A DNA stretch of 64,000 nucleotides from the NCBI RefSeq assembly GCF_963082655.1, contig NC_081552.1, positions 195,190,598 through 195,254,597 of the forward strand, given 5' to 3'. Shown here piece by piece: positions 1 to 10,313 of the stretch (positions within the stretch are counted from its first letter, which is position 1; every line of letters starts with the position of its first letter). The notes beneath the pieces were generated by a model that saw nothing but the letters and a program-made list of their open reading frames with translations, searched no databases and had not been told where the DNA came from. A program made the translations under genes and the position numbers. This DNA comes from Stomoxys calcitrans. Taxonomy: Eukaryota > Arthropoda > Insecta > Diptera > Muscidae.

Positions 1-215
1 GGTTCAGATAAAGGTATTTGGGACAATTTCATTGCAAGCTCATTAATTGTCGAAAATAAATATGCAAAGGATAATACTGTTCCATATAATGTAAAAGAAG
101 GCGCAGCGTAGCGGTCCGGTTAAGCTAGTTTTGTATAATTTTTTATCAGAATCCATGGTGGTGGGTTCCCAAGATTCGACCCGGCCCAACTTAGCAGGCT
201 TTTTCTTGTTCGTTT
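1..215 (+). repeat. Family B tail motif and TRE tail remnant upstream of cytochrome b561
   Basis: The motif AAAGAAGGCGCAGCG at 94-108 recurs at 15592 and 17984 next to family B sequence. The stretch 150-215 is a TRE tail: ATCCATGGTGGTGGG, then a GATTCGACCCGGCCCAACTTAGCA tail and a T-rich end. No monomers precede it, so it is a truncated remnant. It lies just upstream of the splice acceptor at 248-249. Confidence 0.6.
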
Positions 216-254
216 TATTGATTTGGCTCTTCTTTGTTTCTATTTTCAGGTAAA

Positions 255-453
255 ATGGACACAGATCCTGCAATGGCCAATTTCAAGGTATTGTATGTGC
301 TAACACAACTCTGCGGTCTTACCATGATTGTGCTGATGGGCAGCTGGATTGGTGTGCATATGGGTGGACTCGGTGGTACTGGCAATCCTTCACTGGAGTT
401 TAACTGGCATCCATTGCTGATGACTATTGGCTTGATCTTTTTGTATGGCAACG
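255..453 (+). CDS. Cytochrome b561 exon 1 (first coding exon)
   Basis: Starts at ATG 255 after a TTTTCAG acceptor (248-249) and ends in phase 1 at 453 before GTAAGT (454-459). It encodes 66 codons plus one base: helices 1 and 2 and the first haem-ligand histidine (NWHP). Confidence 0.9.
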
Positions 454-3400
454 GTAAGTTGAGTGAATTCGAAGTAAGACAAAGCGCTACCCTATATAGC
501 ATCGTCATTGTCATTTACACCTACTGCCATGGAGAACATGCAATGTTCATTTGGATAAAGATCAATAAAAAATTAACGTTTATAGCATGTAGGTATTTTT
601 GGGAACAATTTGGAGGTGGTCCAATGCACTTGTCACTCCTGCATATGAACATCATCTGAGTATGTTGTAGCATATGATGAGATGCGATGCGATGCGATGG
701 GATTTGTGCCCAGATATGGCTTTTCCAAATGATTTGGGCTCGTTATGCATCATAACTGCTGCTGCTGCTGCTGATTATGATGATGATGTTGATTTTCATT
801 GGCAAGCAAGGTGTGTGTGGTGCTAGCTTGCCAGCCAACCTGCCTGCATGGTTGTTGACTGTTTTGGTTGGTAGATATTTCGTAGGTGATGCGAAGGTGC
901 AGTCCTCCCCAAGCGCAATTGTTTTGCAAAAATTGTGCAATTTTGAATGTCGTTTATGGCGCTTTGTTTCACGCTGACTGCCTTCCTGCCTGCCCCAATG
1001 GCTGCTTGGTTGTTTGGTTGGCAGGTTGACTGGCTGGCTGATTGGTTGTCTGGCTGACATGATTAGTATGCGGCCGGTGTGTCACTTGAATTTTAATTTT
1101 AATTTTTTTTTTTCACCACTGGTACAAGGTACTCCAACAATGAAATAATTGTTGTATTTTATTCATTGTTTTTTTTTTTTTATATGTATACAGCATTATT
1201 TTTTATTAAATTTATTTGTTTACGTACACACATCGTCTAGTATGCATTCATGCCAATCTTATTGACTTTGATATTTGTCTCTGGGTAACCAGAGACTGGA
1301 CAAAAAAAATACTGAAAAAGATGAATTCTTAACATATGTGGACTTATTGTTTTTTATACCCTCCACCATAGGATGGGGGTATACTAATTTCGTCATTCTG
1401 TTTGTAACACCTCGAAATATGCGCCTTGTCATTTTAAGTCGATCTACTCATGTCCGTCCGACCGTCTGTCGAAAGCACGCTAACTTCCGAAGCAGTAAAG
1501 CTAGCCGCTTGAAATCTTGCACAAATACTTTTTACTAGAGTAGGTCGGTAGGTATTGTAAATGGGCCAAATCAGTCCATGTTATGTATATGCCATATAAA
1601 CCGATCTTGGGTCTGGACTTCTTTAGCCTTTAGAGGGCGCAATTATTATCCGATTGGAATGGAATTTTGCGCGACGTGTTTTGTTATGATATCCAACAAT
1701 TATGCCAAGTATGGTTCAAATCGGTCCATAACCTGATATAGCTGCCATATAAACCGATCTTGGGTCTTGACTTCTTGAGCCTCTAGAGGGCGCAATTCTC
1801 GCCCGATTTGACTGAAATTTTGCACGTGGTGTTTTGGTATCACTCCCAACAACTGTGTTTAGTATGATTCAAATCGCTTCATAAAATGGAATAGCTGTCA
1901 TATAAACCGATCTTGAATCTTGACTTCTTGAGCCTCTAGAGGGCGCAATTCTCATCCGATTTGGCTGATATTTTGCATGAGGTGTTTTTCCAATAACTGT
2001 GCTAAGTATGGTGTAAATCTGTATAGAACCTGATATAGCTGCCATATAAACCGATCTGGGATCTTGACTTCTTGAGCCTCTAGAGGGCGCAATTCTCATC
2101 CGATTTGGCTGAAATTTTGCATGAGGTGTTTTTCCAAGAACTGTGCTAAGTATGGCGTAAATCGGTATAGAACCTGATATAGCTGTCATATAAACCGATC
2201 TTGGATCTTGACTTCTTGAGCCTCTAGAGGGCGCAATTCTCATCCGATTTGGCTGAAATTTTGCATGAGGTGTTTTTTCAATAACTGTGCTAACTATGGC
2301 GTAAATCGGTATAGAACCTGATATAGAGGGCGCATTTCTAATCCGATTTGGGTGAAATTTTGTACAACGGCTTCTCTCATGACCTTCAACATACGTGTCT
2401 AATATGGTCTGAGTCGATCATATAAACCTTTCTCCCGATATTGCTTCTTGAGCCCCTACAAGGCGCAATTCTTATCCGAATGAACTGAAATATTACACAA
2501 TGACTTCTACAAAGTTTAGCATTCATTTATGGTCCGAATCGGACTATAACTTGGTATAGCTCCTATAGCATAACTTTGTTTGCCGAAAAAGGGATACCGC
2601 GCATATAACACGACAAATGCGATCCATGGTGGAGGGTATATAAGATTCGGCCCGGCCGAACTTGCTTTTTGTCTGCTTTGTGTGCCATATAATGAAATTA
2701 AAAGTTTTTGACAATCGAATGAGTTCGATTGGAATGTTTGGTCTTGCGTCTGTTGGCTGTGAATGAAAGGAATTTTAATGGAATTTAAATGTGTGCCGAT
2801 TATGAAGATTATCGGGAGTTTTTTGTTTGGGTAATATGTTCCGTGTGTCACATTTGTTTTCTTTTTTTTTGAGATAAATTAAAATTCATCGGGTGCCTAA
2901 CAGCTGATGTGTACACATGCGGACGTATTTAGTTAGCGTGTGCTTCAAATGTTAATACATAAATGAAGTAATTATTTAATTTTTATCAACTGCACTTAAA
3001 GGTTTAACAATTTGTTTCAGTTTCTGAGAAACATGGCAGGGCTATGCAGAGCGTATGCTTCAATCCTGCCATAAAATAAAGTTTCCCCATTGCCTTTGGT
3101 TCGGAAGTTTCATGTATCATCTGTTGATAAATGTCCTTCTTTTACATTACAATTTTGGCCATTTTCTTCTATAATATACACCAGGCTAATAATTATATGT
3201 AAGAATGCAAATTTTGCCCATGAACATCTTACTAAGCAACAAGGACTAACATTCTGACAGCTCAATGACAGGGGGCCTCTTTTTTATAGCAGTGTCCGAA
3301 TGGCGTGCCACAGTGCGGCATCTCTTTGGAGAGAAGTTTTAAAAATGCAAATTTGCCCATGAACATTCCTTTTAGGAACAGGGGCAAATTTCTCACACAT

Positions 3401-6400
3401 CAATGAGTACTAATAGGGGTCTCCTTTTTATAGTCGAGTGCGCACAGCGTGCCGCGGTGCTACCTCTCATTGCGGAGAAGTTTTAACATGGCATACTGCC
3501 TCACAAATGTCGCCAGCATTAGGAGGGGATAATCACAGCTAAAAAATTTATATCTGAGGTTCTCGCCAGGATTCGAACCCAGGTTTTCAGGGTCATAGGA
3601 CATGCCAACCTCTGCGCTACGATGGCCTCCAGGAGTAAAGCTAGGTTCTTGAAATTTTGCACAAATACTTCTTATTAGTGTAGGTCAGCTGGGATTGTAA
3701 ACGGGCCATATCGGTACATGTTTTGATATAGCTGCCATATAAACCCATCTAGGATCTTGATTTCTTGAGCCTCTTGAGAGCGCAATTCTTATTCGATTTG
3801 CCTGAAATTTTGTGTCAGGTGTTTTGTAATGACTTTCAACAACTATGCTAAGTATGGTCAAAATCGGTTCATAACTAGATACAGCTGCCATATAAACTGA
3901 TCTCGGATCTTGACTTTTTGAGCATCTAGAAGGCGCAATTCTTATCCGATTGGGCTAAAATTGTATATGATGTGTATTGTTATGACTAACAACAACTGTG
4001 CTCAGTATGGTCAAAATCCGTTCATAACCTGATATAGCTGTCATATAAACCTATCTGGGATTTTGACATCTTAAGCCTTTAGATGGAGCAATTCTTATCC
4101 GATTTGGCCAAACATTTTGTACGAGGGGTTTTGTAATCACTTTCAACAACTGTGCTAAATATAGTCAAAATCGGTTAATAACTTGACATAACTGCCAGTT
4201 AAACCGATCTCGCATCTTGACTTTTCGAGCCGGCATGAAATTTTGAACGAGGTGTTTGGCTATGACTTCCAAAAACTCTTCAAAGTATGGTTTAAATCGG
4301 CTGTTATCTGGGGTTTTGATTTCTTGAGCCACTAGATTATCCAATTTGGCTGAAACTTCGCATGACGTGTTTTGTTATATCTTCCCATAACTGTGCCAAG
4401 TATGGTTCAAATCGGTCCATAATTTGATATAGCTGCCATATAAACGGAGCTTGGATCTTGACTTCTTGAGCCACTAGAGGGCGCAATTCCTATCTGATTT
4501 GGCTGAAATTTAGCATGACGTGTTCCATTGTGACTTCCAACAACTGTGCTTAGTATTTTTTAAATCGGTTCATAACCTGATATGGCTGTTATATAAACTG
4601 ATCTGGGAGGGCTGTAGAGGGCTCAATTGTTATCCGATATGGCTAGAACTTTGTACAACGGCTTCTCCCATGACCTTCAACCTTTATTTTCAAATATGGT
4701 CTGAATCGGTCTTTAGGCTGATACAGCTCTCATATAAACCGGTCCGCTACTACTACGGCTTCTACTAAAGTCTCCAACATTCAATTTAATTATGGTCCGA
4801 ATCGGATCATAACTTGATATAGCTCCAATAGCATAGCAGTTTTTTTCCTTCACCCTTTGTTTGTCTAAAAAGAGTTACCGGGAAAAGAATCCGACAAATG
4901 TGATCCATGATTCGGCCCCTCCTAATGCTGGCGACATTAATTGGACTGAACTTATTGATATTAGAGAAGTATCCTAAATGGAATGTTCATGGGAAATCAG
5001 GTAGTAGTATTTAGTAGCCATATAAACCCATCCTGGATCTTGAATTCTTCAGCCTCTAGATGGCGCAACTCTCCGATTTGTCTGAAATTTTGCATGATGT
5101 GTTTGTTTTGTTGTGATTTCCAACAACTGTGCCAAGCACGGTCTAAATCGGTTCATAACCTGACATAATTCCCAAATTACTCGGATCTTGACTTCTTGAG
5201 CCTCTACAGGGCGCAATTATTATCCGAATTGGCTGAAATTTAGCATGAAATGTTTTGTTATAACTTTTAACAACTATGCGTAGTAAAGTCTAAATTGGTT
5301 AATAACCTTATACAGCTCCCATATAAATCGATCTCGGATCTTGACTTCTTGAAGCTCTAGAGGGTGCAATTATTTTCCGATTTAAATGAAATTTTTCACG
5401 AAGTGTTTAGTTTTCATCTTAAACGACCTTAAATGACCTTAAACATGCGTGCGAACTATCGTCTGAATCGGTTCTTAGCCTGATACAGCTCCCGTATAAA
5501 CCGATCTGTCGATTTTATTTCTTGAGCCCCAAAAGGTCGCAGTTCTAACAAGATTTGGGTCACATTTGTGCAATGACCCCTAAAAATTTGTCTGTTGATA
5601 TCAGCAAACACTGTCTGCTGGCATTAAATTAAACCTTCTTAACTTTTGAATAACCATTGAAAATTTTTGAACTTCTTACAAGTTAAAGCGTGCTAAGTTC
5701 GACTGGACCGAATCTTGGGAACCCACCACCATGGATTCTACTAACCGATTATAGACCGATTTGGACCATACTTGGCACAGTTTTTAAGAGTCATAACGGA
5801 ACATTATGTGCAAAATTTCAGGCAAATCGGATAAAAATTGCGGCTTCTAAGGGCTCTAGAACTCAAATCAGGAGATCGTTTTATATGGGAGCTAGATCAT
5901 GTTATAGACTGATTTAGACTATACTTGGCACAGCTGTTAAAAATCATAACAGAACACTATATGCAAAATTTCAGTCAAATCGGATGTAAATTGCGGCTTC
6001 TAAGGGCTCTAGAAGTCAAATCTGGAGATGGGTTTATATGGGAGCTACATCAGGTTCTTGACCGTTTTAGACGATATAAGGGTCATATCGGAACACTATG
6101 TGCAAAATTTCAGCAAAATCGGAAAAAATTGCCAAATCGGATAAGAGAACACTATGTGCAAAATTTCATCCAAATCGGATGAAAATTGAGGCTTTCAGGG
6201 CTTTAAGAAGTCACATCGGGAGATCGGTTTATAAGGGAGCTAAATTAGGTTACAGGCCGATTTGGACCGAACGCGGCACAGTTGTTGAGAGTCATAACAG
6301 AACACTACGGCAAAAGCTCAGCCAAATCGGACAACAATTGCGGCAAGTAAGGGCTAAAGAAGTCAAATCGGGAGATCGGTTTATATGGGAGCTATATCCA

Positions 6401-9301
6401 AATCTGAACCGATATGGCCCATTTGCAATCCCCAACGACCTCAATTAGAAGTATCAGTGCAAAATTTCATGTGGCTAGCTTTACGCGTTCAACCGATATC
6501 GTGATTTGGACTAACGGACGGACATGGCTTGATCGACTCAGGATGTCGAGACGATCAAGAATATATATATATAATTTATGGAGTCCTAGATCAATATTTC
6601 GAGGTGTTACTAACGGAATGACTAGATTAGTATACCTATGCTGCCAATATTAGGCGTTAATTATAACCACCAGCGAAGGATAGGGGTATATTCATTTTGT
6701 CATTCAACACATCGAAATATCCATATCCGACCCTCTAAAGTATATATATTCTTGATCAGCATAAAAATCTAAGACGATCTAGCCATGTCCGTCCGTCTGT
6801 CTGTTGAAATCACGCTACAGTCTTAAAAATAGAAAATATTGAGCTAAAACTTTGCACAAATTCTTTTTTCTTGTCCATAAGCAGGTTAAGTTCGAAGATG
6901 GGCTATATCGGACTATATCTTGATATAACCCCCATATAGACCTATCCGCCGATTTGGAGTCTTAGACCCATAAAAGCCACATTCATCATCCGATTTTGCT
7001 GAAATTCGGGACAGTGAGTTGTGTTAGGCCCCTCGACATCCTCCCTCAATTTGGCTCAGATCGGTCCAGATTTGAATATAGCTGCCATATAGACCGATCT
7101 CTCAATTTAAGTTTTTGAGCCCATAAAAGGAGCATTTTTTGTCCGATTTCGCCAAAATTTGAGACAGTGAGTTGTGTTCGGCCTTTCGACAGCCTTCTTC
7201 AATATGGCCCAGATCGGTACAGATTTGGATATAGCTGCCATATAGAACGATCTCTCGATTTAAGGTTTTGGATCCATAAAAGGCGCATTTCGGCCTTTCG
7301 GCGTGTTCGGCCTTTCGACAGCCCTCTTCAATGTGGCCCAGATCGGTACAGATTTGGATATAGCTGCCATATAGACCGATCTCTCGATTTAAGGTTTTGG
7401 GCCCATAAAAGGTGCATTTATTATCCGATGTCGCTTAAATTTGGGACAGTGAGTTAAGTTAGGCCCCTCGACATCTTTCTGCAAAATGGCACAGATTGGT
7501 CTAGATTTGGATTCAGCTGCCATATAGACCGATCTCTCCATTTAAGGTTTTGAGCCCATAAAAGGCCCATTTATTGTACGATGTCGCCGAAATTTGGCAC
7601 AGTGAGTTGTGTGAGGCCCTTCGACATTCTTCTTCAATTTGGCACAGATCGGTCTAGATTTGGATATAGCTGCCATGTAGACCAATCTCTCGATTTAAGG
7701 TTTTAGGGCGATAAAAGACGCATTTATTTTATCCGAGTTGGCTGGAATTTGGGACAGTGAGTTGTCTAAGACTCTTCGACATTTTGCTGCAACTTGGCCC
7801 AAGTCGGTCCAGAATTGGGGTATAGCTGCCATATAGACCGATATCTCGATTTAAGGTCTTGGCCGCATGAAAGGCGCATTTATAATCCGATTTCACTGAA
7901 ATTTGACACATGGTTCAGATCGGTTTATTTTGAGATATAGCTACTAAAAAGAGCAATGTTTTCTTATTCACAATTGAACAACGACTTGTACTTATTGGGT
8001 CTTGGTGGTGGGTGTCCAAAGTTCGGCCCGGCCGAGCTTAACGCCTTTTTACTTGTTTTTTGTTTAAAAGCGTAAATATCATGATAACAGTTATTTTGTC
8101 TGCTGCTATTTAAATTCTTAGAAGATGTAAAACAAAATTTACATTATATGGTTGTCAAACCCAAAAGATAAGATGGAATATAAAATTTTTTTGAATATTT
8201 ACGACATTTTTTAGTTTTTTTTACTTTTTAAAATTTTAAAACAGCGGAAAATATTTGCTGTATTGGCAAAAAATTGCTGCTGACCCATTTTCAGCAGACT
8301 TTCTGCTGTTACAGCAAAAATTTTTGCTGTTTTTACTCACAAAGTTCTCTGTGTGTACTATGGTCTTCAACATCCAAACCAAGTATGGTCCGAATCGGTT
8401 CATAATCTGCAATTCTTATCCACTATCCCTTGTTTGCCTATTAAGAGATATCGGGCAAAGAACTTGACAACTGCGATGCATGGTGATGGGTATTCAAAAT
8501 TCGGCACGACCCAACTTATCACGATTTTACTGGTTTTCACATCATTTTCACCTCATCGAACCATTCAAACGTGCCTTAACTCTAAAATATAGCAAAAAAT
8601 AAATAAAAATACTAACACTTGGCTATAAAAGACCACTTTAAAAGCAATAAAATGTTTAGAAAATCTCACAGCATCAAGTTAAAATTTATTTTTTTTTTAT
8701 TTTTCCAGCAATCTTGGTATATCGAGGCTTGCGCACGCTGCGCAAGAAAACTTTGAAGTTAACTCATGCTGCCTTGCATATGGGCGCCTTCATACTCACA
8801 GTCATTGCATTGAAAACCGTATTCGATTCCCATAATCTGGCCAAAGATCCCATACCGAATATGTATTCGCTGCACTCATGGTTGGGTTTGTCGGCTGTCT
8901 TGATCTTCAGTTTGCAATATGTGATTGGATTTACGGCCTATTTGGTGCCTGGTGCAAAGGAATCTTTCAGGGCTGCTTTGATGCCCTTGCATGTGTACTT
9001 TGGTCTATTTGGCTTTGTTTTGGCGGTGGCATCAGCTTGCATGGGCATTACCGAGAAGGCCATATTTTCTTTGTAAGTACATATGAGGAGGAGTTTGTTA
9101 AGAAGGTTTAAATTATGTTTGTGGTTTTTTTTCAGGGGCAGCGCCTATTCCACATTACCAAGTTCCGCTGTTATGGTCAATCTTTGTGGTGTGCTGTTTG
9201 TGGTCTTTGGCGGTTTGGTTGTATTTTTGGCCACCAATCCTGCCTATAAGCGAAAACCTTTGCCCGAGGATACAGTTCTCTTAACTGGTGCTTCAGAATA
9301 A
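255..9301 (+). CDS. Cytochrome b561-family transmembrane ferrireductase, three coding exons
   Basis: Joined exons 255-453, 8709-9072 and 9136-9301 encode 242 aa. Cytochromes b561 are six-helix membrane proteins that bind two b haems and pass electrons across a membrane, usually from ascorbate to an acceptor or ferric iron. Seen here: all four haem-ligand histidines in their usual contexts (FNWHPLLM near residue 52, LTHAALHM near 85, YSLHSWLG near 118, MPLHVYFG near 157), six hydrophobic segments and a short basic C-terminus. Length matches the family. The ATG at 255 lies five bases after a CAG acceptor, so a 5' UTR exon probably lies off the window. The sequence looks close to Drosophila CG1275 from memory; orthology is not proven. 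Intron 1 is 8255 bp and repeat-filled; intron 2 is 63 bp. Confidence 0.93.
660..1350. other. Start of cytochrome b561 intron 1: simple and low-complexity sequence
   Basis: No gene seen. It contains GATGC repeats near 678-700, a CTG run near 757-773 followed by ATG/GAT repeats, degenerate TGGC/TTGG repeats at about 985-1060, and A/T homopolymers near 1095-1180. Confidence 0.6.
1351..2675 (+). repeat. TRE-1 element, full structure (head, about 6 monomers, tail)
   Basis: The head at 1356 reads TATACCCTCCACCATAGGAT, followed by TTTCGTCATTCTGTTTGTAAC and a GTCCGTCCGACCGTCTGTCG module near 1450. Diverged monomers of about 143-147 bp follow (CTCTAGAGGGCGCAATTC ... CCATATAAACCGATCT). The tail at 2620-2672 reads CCATGGTGGAGGGTATA followed by a GGCCCGGCCGAACTT stretch. 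Head and tail share TATACCCTCCACCAT in inverted orientation. It lies inside the cytochrome b561 intron. No transposase is seen, so it is presumably non-autonomous. Confidence 0.8.
2676..3200. other. Unassigned intron sequence
   Basis: AT-rich intronic DNA without a convincing gene, RNA or recognised repeat. Confidence 0.4.
3204..3632 (-). mobile_element. tRNA-derived SINE, one complete copy behind a truncated copy
   Basis: Read on the - strand, 3619-3604 is TAGCGCAGAGGTTGGC (pol III A box, tRNA D-arm-like) and 3580-3571 is GGGTTCGAAT (B box), spaced as in a tRNA. A non-tRNA body with GCTGGCGACATTTGTGAGGC follows to about 3345. A second diverged body without the tRNA head lies at 3204-3344. 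Both bodies share GCAAATTTGCCCATGAACAT, so these are two tandem insertions or a partial duplication. Related copies lie at 17645 and 4918. Confidence 0.8.
3636..4917 (+). repeat. TRE-1 array lacking its head
   Basis: It begins inside the first module (GGAGTAAAGCTAGGTTCTTG) right after the SINE and carries about 8 diverged TRE-1 monomers. It ends at 4905-4917 (GATCCATGATTCGGCCC), where the GGTGGAGGGTATATAA part of the tail is deleted. Confidence 0.75.
4918..5005 (-). mobile_element. SINE body remnant between two TRE-1 arrays
   Basis: CCTCCTAATGCTGGCGACAT at 4919 and GGAATGTTCATGGG at 4980 match the body of the SINE at 3345-3630. No A or B box remains. Confidence 0.5.
5006..5600 (+). repeat. 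TRE-1 array fragment
   Basis: About four diverged monomers (CCATATAAACCCATCCTGG, GCCTCTAGATGGCGCAAC and similar) without a complete head or tail. Confidence 0.7.
5681..6655 (-). repeat. TRE-2 element, near-complete
   Basis: On the + strand it opens with the tail (AAAGCGTGCTAAGTTCGACTGG, CCACCACCATGGATTC) and closes with the reverse of the head: the CGGACGGACATGGCT module near 6517, GACGATCAAGAATATATATA and GGTGTTACTAACGGAATGAC. Six or so monomers contain GGAGATCGGTTTATATGGGA. It is orientated against the host gene. Confidence 0.8.
6664..8062 (+). repeat. TRE-3 element, near-complete
   Basis: The head is GGATAGGGGTATATTCATTTTG with a GTCCGTCCGTCTGTCTGTTG module at 6789. Monomers of about 150 bp contain GGCCCATAAAAGGCGCATTT and GGGACAGTGAGTTGTGTTAG. 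The tail at 8010-8055 contains GGTGTCCAAAGTTCGGCC and ends ACGCCTTTTTACTTGTTTTT. It abuts the inverted TRE-2. Confidence 0.8.
8311..8330. repeat. Perfect 20-bp palindrome in cytochrome b561 intron 1
   Basis: ACAGCAAAAATTTTTGCTGT is its own reverse complement. It sits in a run of related half-sites (TTTGCTGT, CAGCAG, ACAGCA) at 8240-8335, so it probably belongs to a short degenerate repeat. Confidence 0.7.
8345..8535 (+). repeat. TRE tail fragment
   Basis: Matches the last monomer and tail of TRE-1 (AGTATGGTCCGAATCGGTTC, AGAGATATCGGGCAAAGAAC, then ATTCGGCACGACCCAACTTA). No head is present. Confidence 0.65.
8709..9072 (+). CDS. Cytochrome b561 exon 2
   Basis: The acceptor TTTTCCAG ends at 8708 and the donor GTAAGT starts at 9073. 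Phase 1 in and phase 2 out match the neighbouring exons. It carries three haem-ligand histidines and the HNL...PNMYSLHSW loop typical of animal b561 proteins. Confidence 0.93.
9136..9301 (+). CDS. Cytochrome b561 exon 3 (terminal)
   Basis: The acceptor TTTTTTTTCAG ends at 9135. It encodes the last hydrophobic helix (VVFGGLVVFLA) and a hydrophilic tail ending in GASE, with TAA at 9299-9301. The preceding intron is 63 bp. Confidence 0.92.
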
Positions 9302-9302
9302 A
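9297..9302 (+). promoter_or_regulatory. AATAAA overlapping the cytochrome b561 stop codon
   Basis: AATAAA spans the TAA stop. It is unlikely to be the main poly(A) signal because the UTR would be only a few bases long. Other AATAAA-like signals follow near 9618 and 10140, so the 3' UTR probably extends to one of them. Confidence 0.4.
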
Positions 9303-10312
9303 GTCTTTATTACTATTAAGTTTATAGAAATATATATATATATTTTTTTAATTTGTCTTAAGTTTTCTGACGAAACACTGTCACAATATGTAAGCTCAAG
9401 TTTTTTTTTTTATGTTTACAGTGTGATGTTTTAAACGTCGCTTTTTTCTTTTTTTAACAACCCCAAAAAATTCAGTCTATCCGTCTAAGAAAAGTTTTGA
9501 TTATAAGAAAGCAGCTCATATTTATGTTTGCATACATACTCCAACAGAATGTCTATCTGAAGAGAAGCCTCGAAGTTTCCCACTATTCCAAAATATTCAA
9601 ACTATGCTCAAGAGTCAATAAAAATCTAATATAAACTGTTTTCTTATAAACAATACAACAAAAAAAAAAGTAAACTGGTGCACAAATAACTGTGGTGCTA
9701 CACTCTAGCAAAACTAAAGATTTTTAAACATTATTTTGTTTTATGTTTTTGTTTTTTGTTTAATATTTCTTGTCTTAGTTTGAATTGAATGAAATCAAAA
9801 AAAAGTATTTTACAACTACCTTACGCAAATCAAAAATGAATGTAAAAATATTATATATACAATGTCATTGATAATATACATACATACATGCATATTAAAT
9901 ACAGAAGTACATATATTTCGCATTACATTCACATGCACACATATATATATATATACAAATACTAATTATTATTATTGTTATCCAGTATAAATATTTTATA
10001 AAACAGAGAGTGTAAAACAATATCCCTTCCCCCCATTATAAACTATTTACTAAAGTCTTGATATACAACTTAATCACATAAACGAAATCTATCTATCTAG
10101 AAATGTCTCTTTATGCTAATCTAAAAAAAAAAAGGAATATTAAATAAATGTTATTAAATTATACACATAAAAACAATTTGTAATTGTTGTCAAAAGAAAC
10201 CGATGACCCCGTTTTGGGATTTCCACGAAGTCTTTATATCTGAAAGATCAATTTCTACTCACTTTCTTTTTACCAAAAATGTACTTGAATATACATCTTC
10301 TTCTATTATATA
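9303..10312. other. AT-rich 3' flank of cytochrome b561, probably its 3' UTR in part
   Basis: Long A and T runs, AATAAA-type signals near 9618 and 10140, and AT dinucleotide runs near 9325 and 9940. No coding potential seen. Confidence 0.5.
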
Positions 10313-10313
10313 A

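Noticed and set aside
234..659. Longer reading of cytochrome b561 exon 1 beyond 453
   Set aside because: The strong donor GTAAGT at 454 joins in frame to exon 2, which continues the family alignment; the read-through is not b561-like.
3571..3619. A genuine tRNA gene on the - strand
   Set aside because: A and B boxes are present but acceptor and anticodon stems do not pair, and a SINE body follows.
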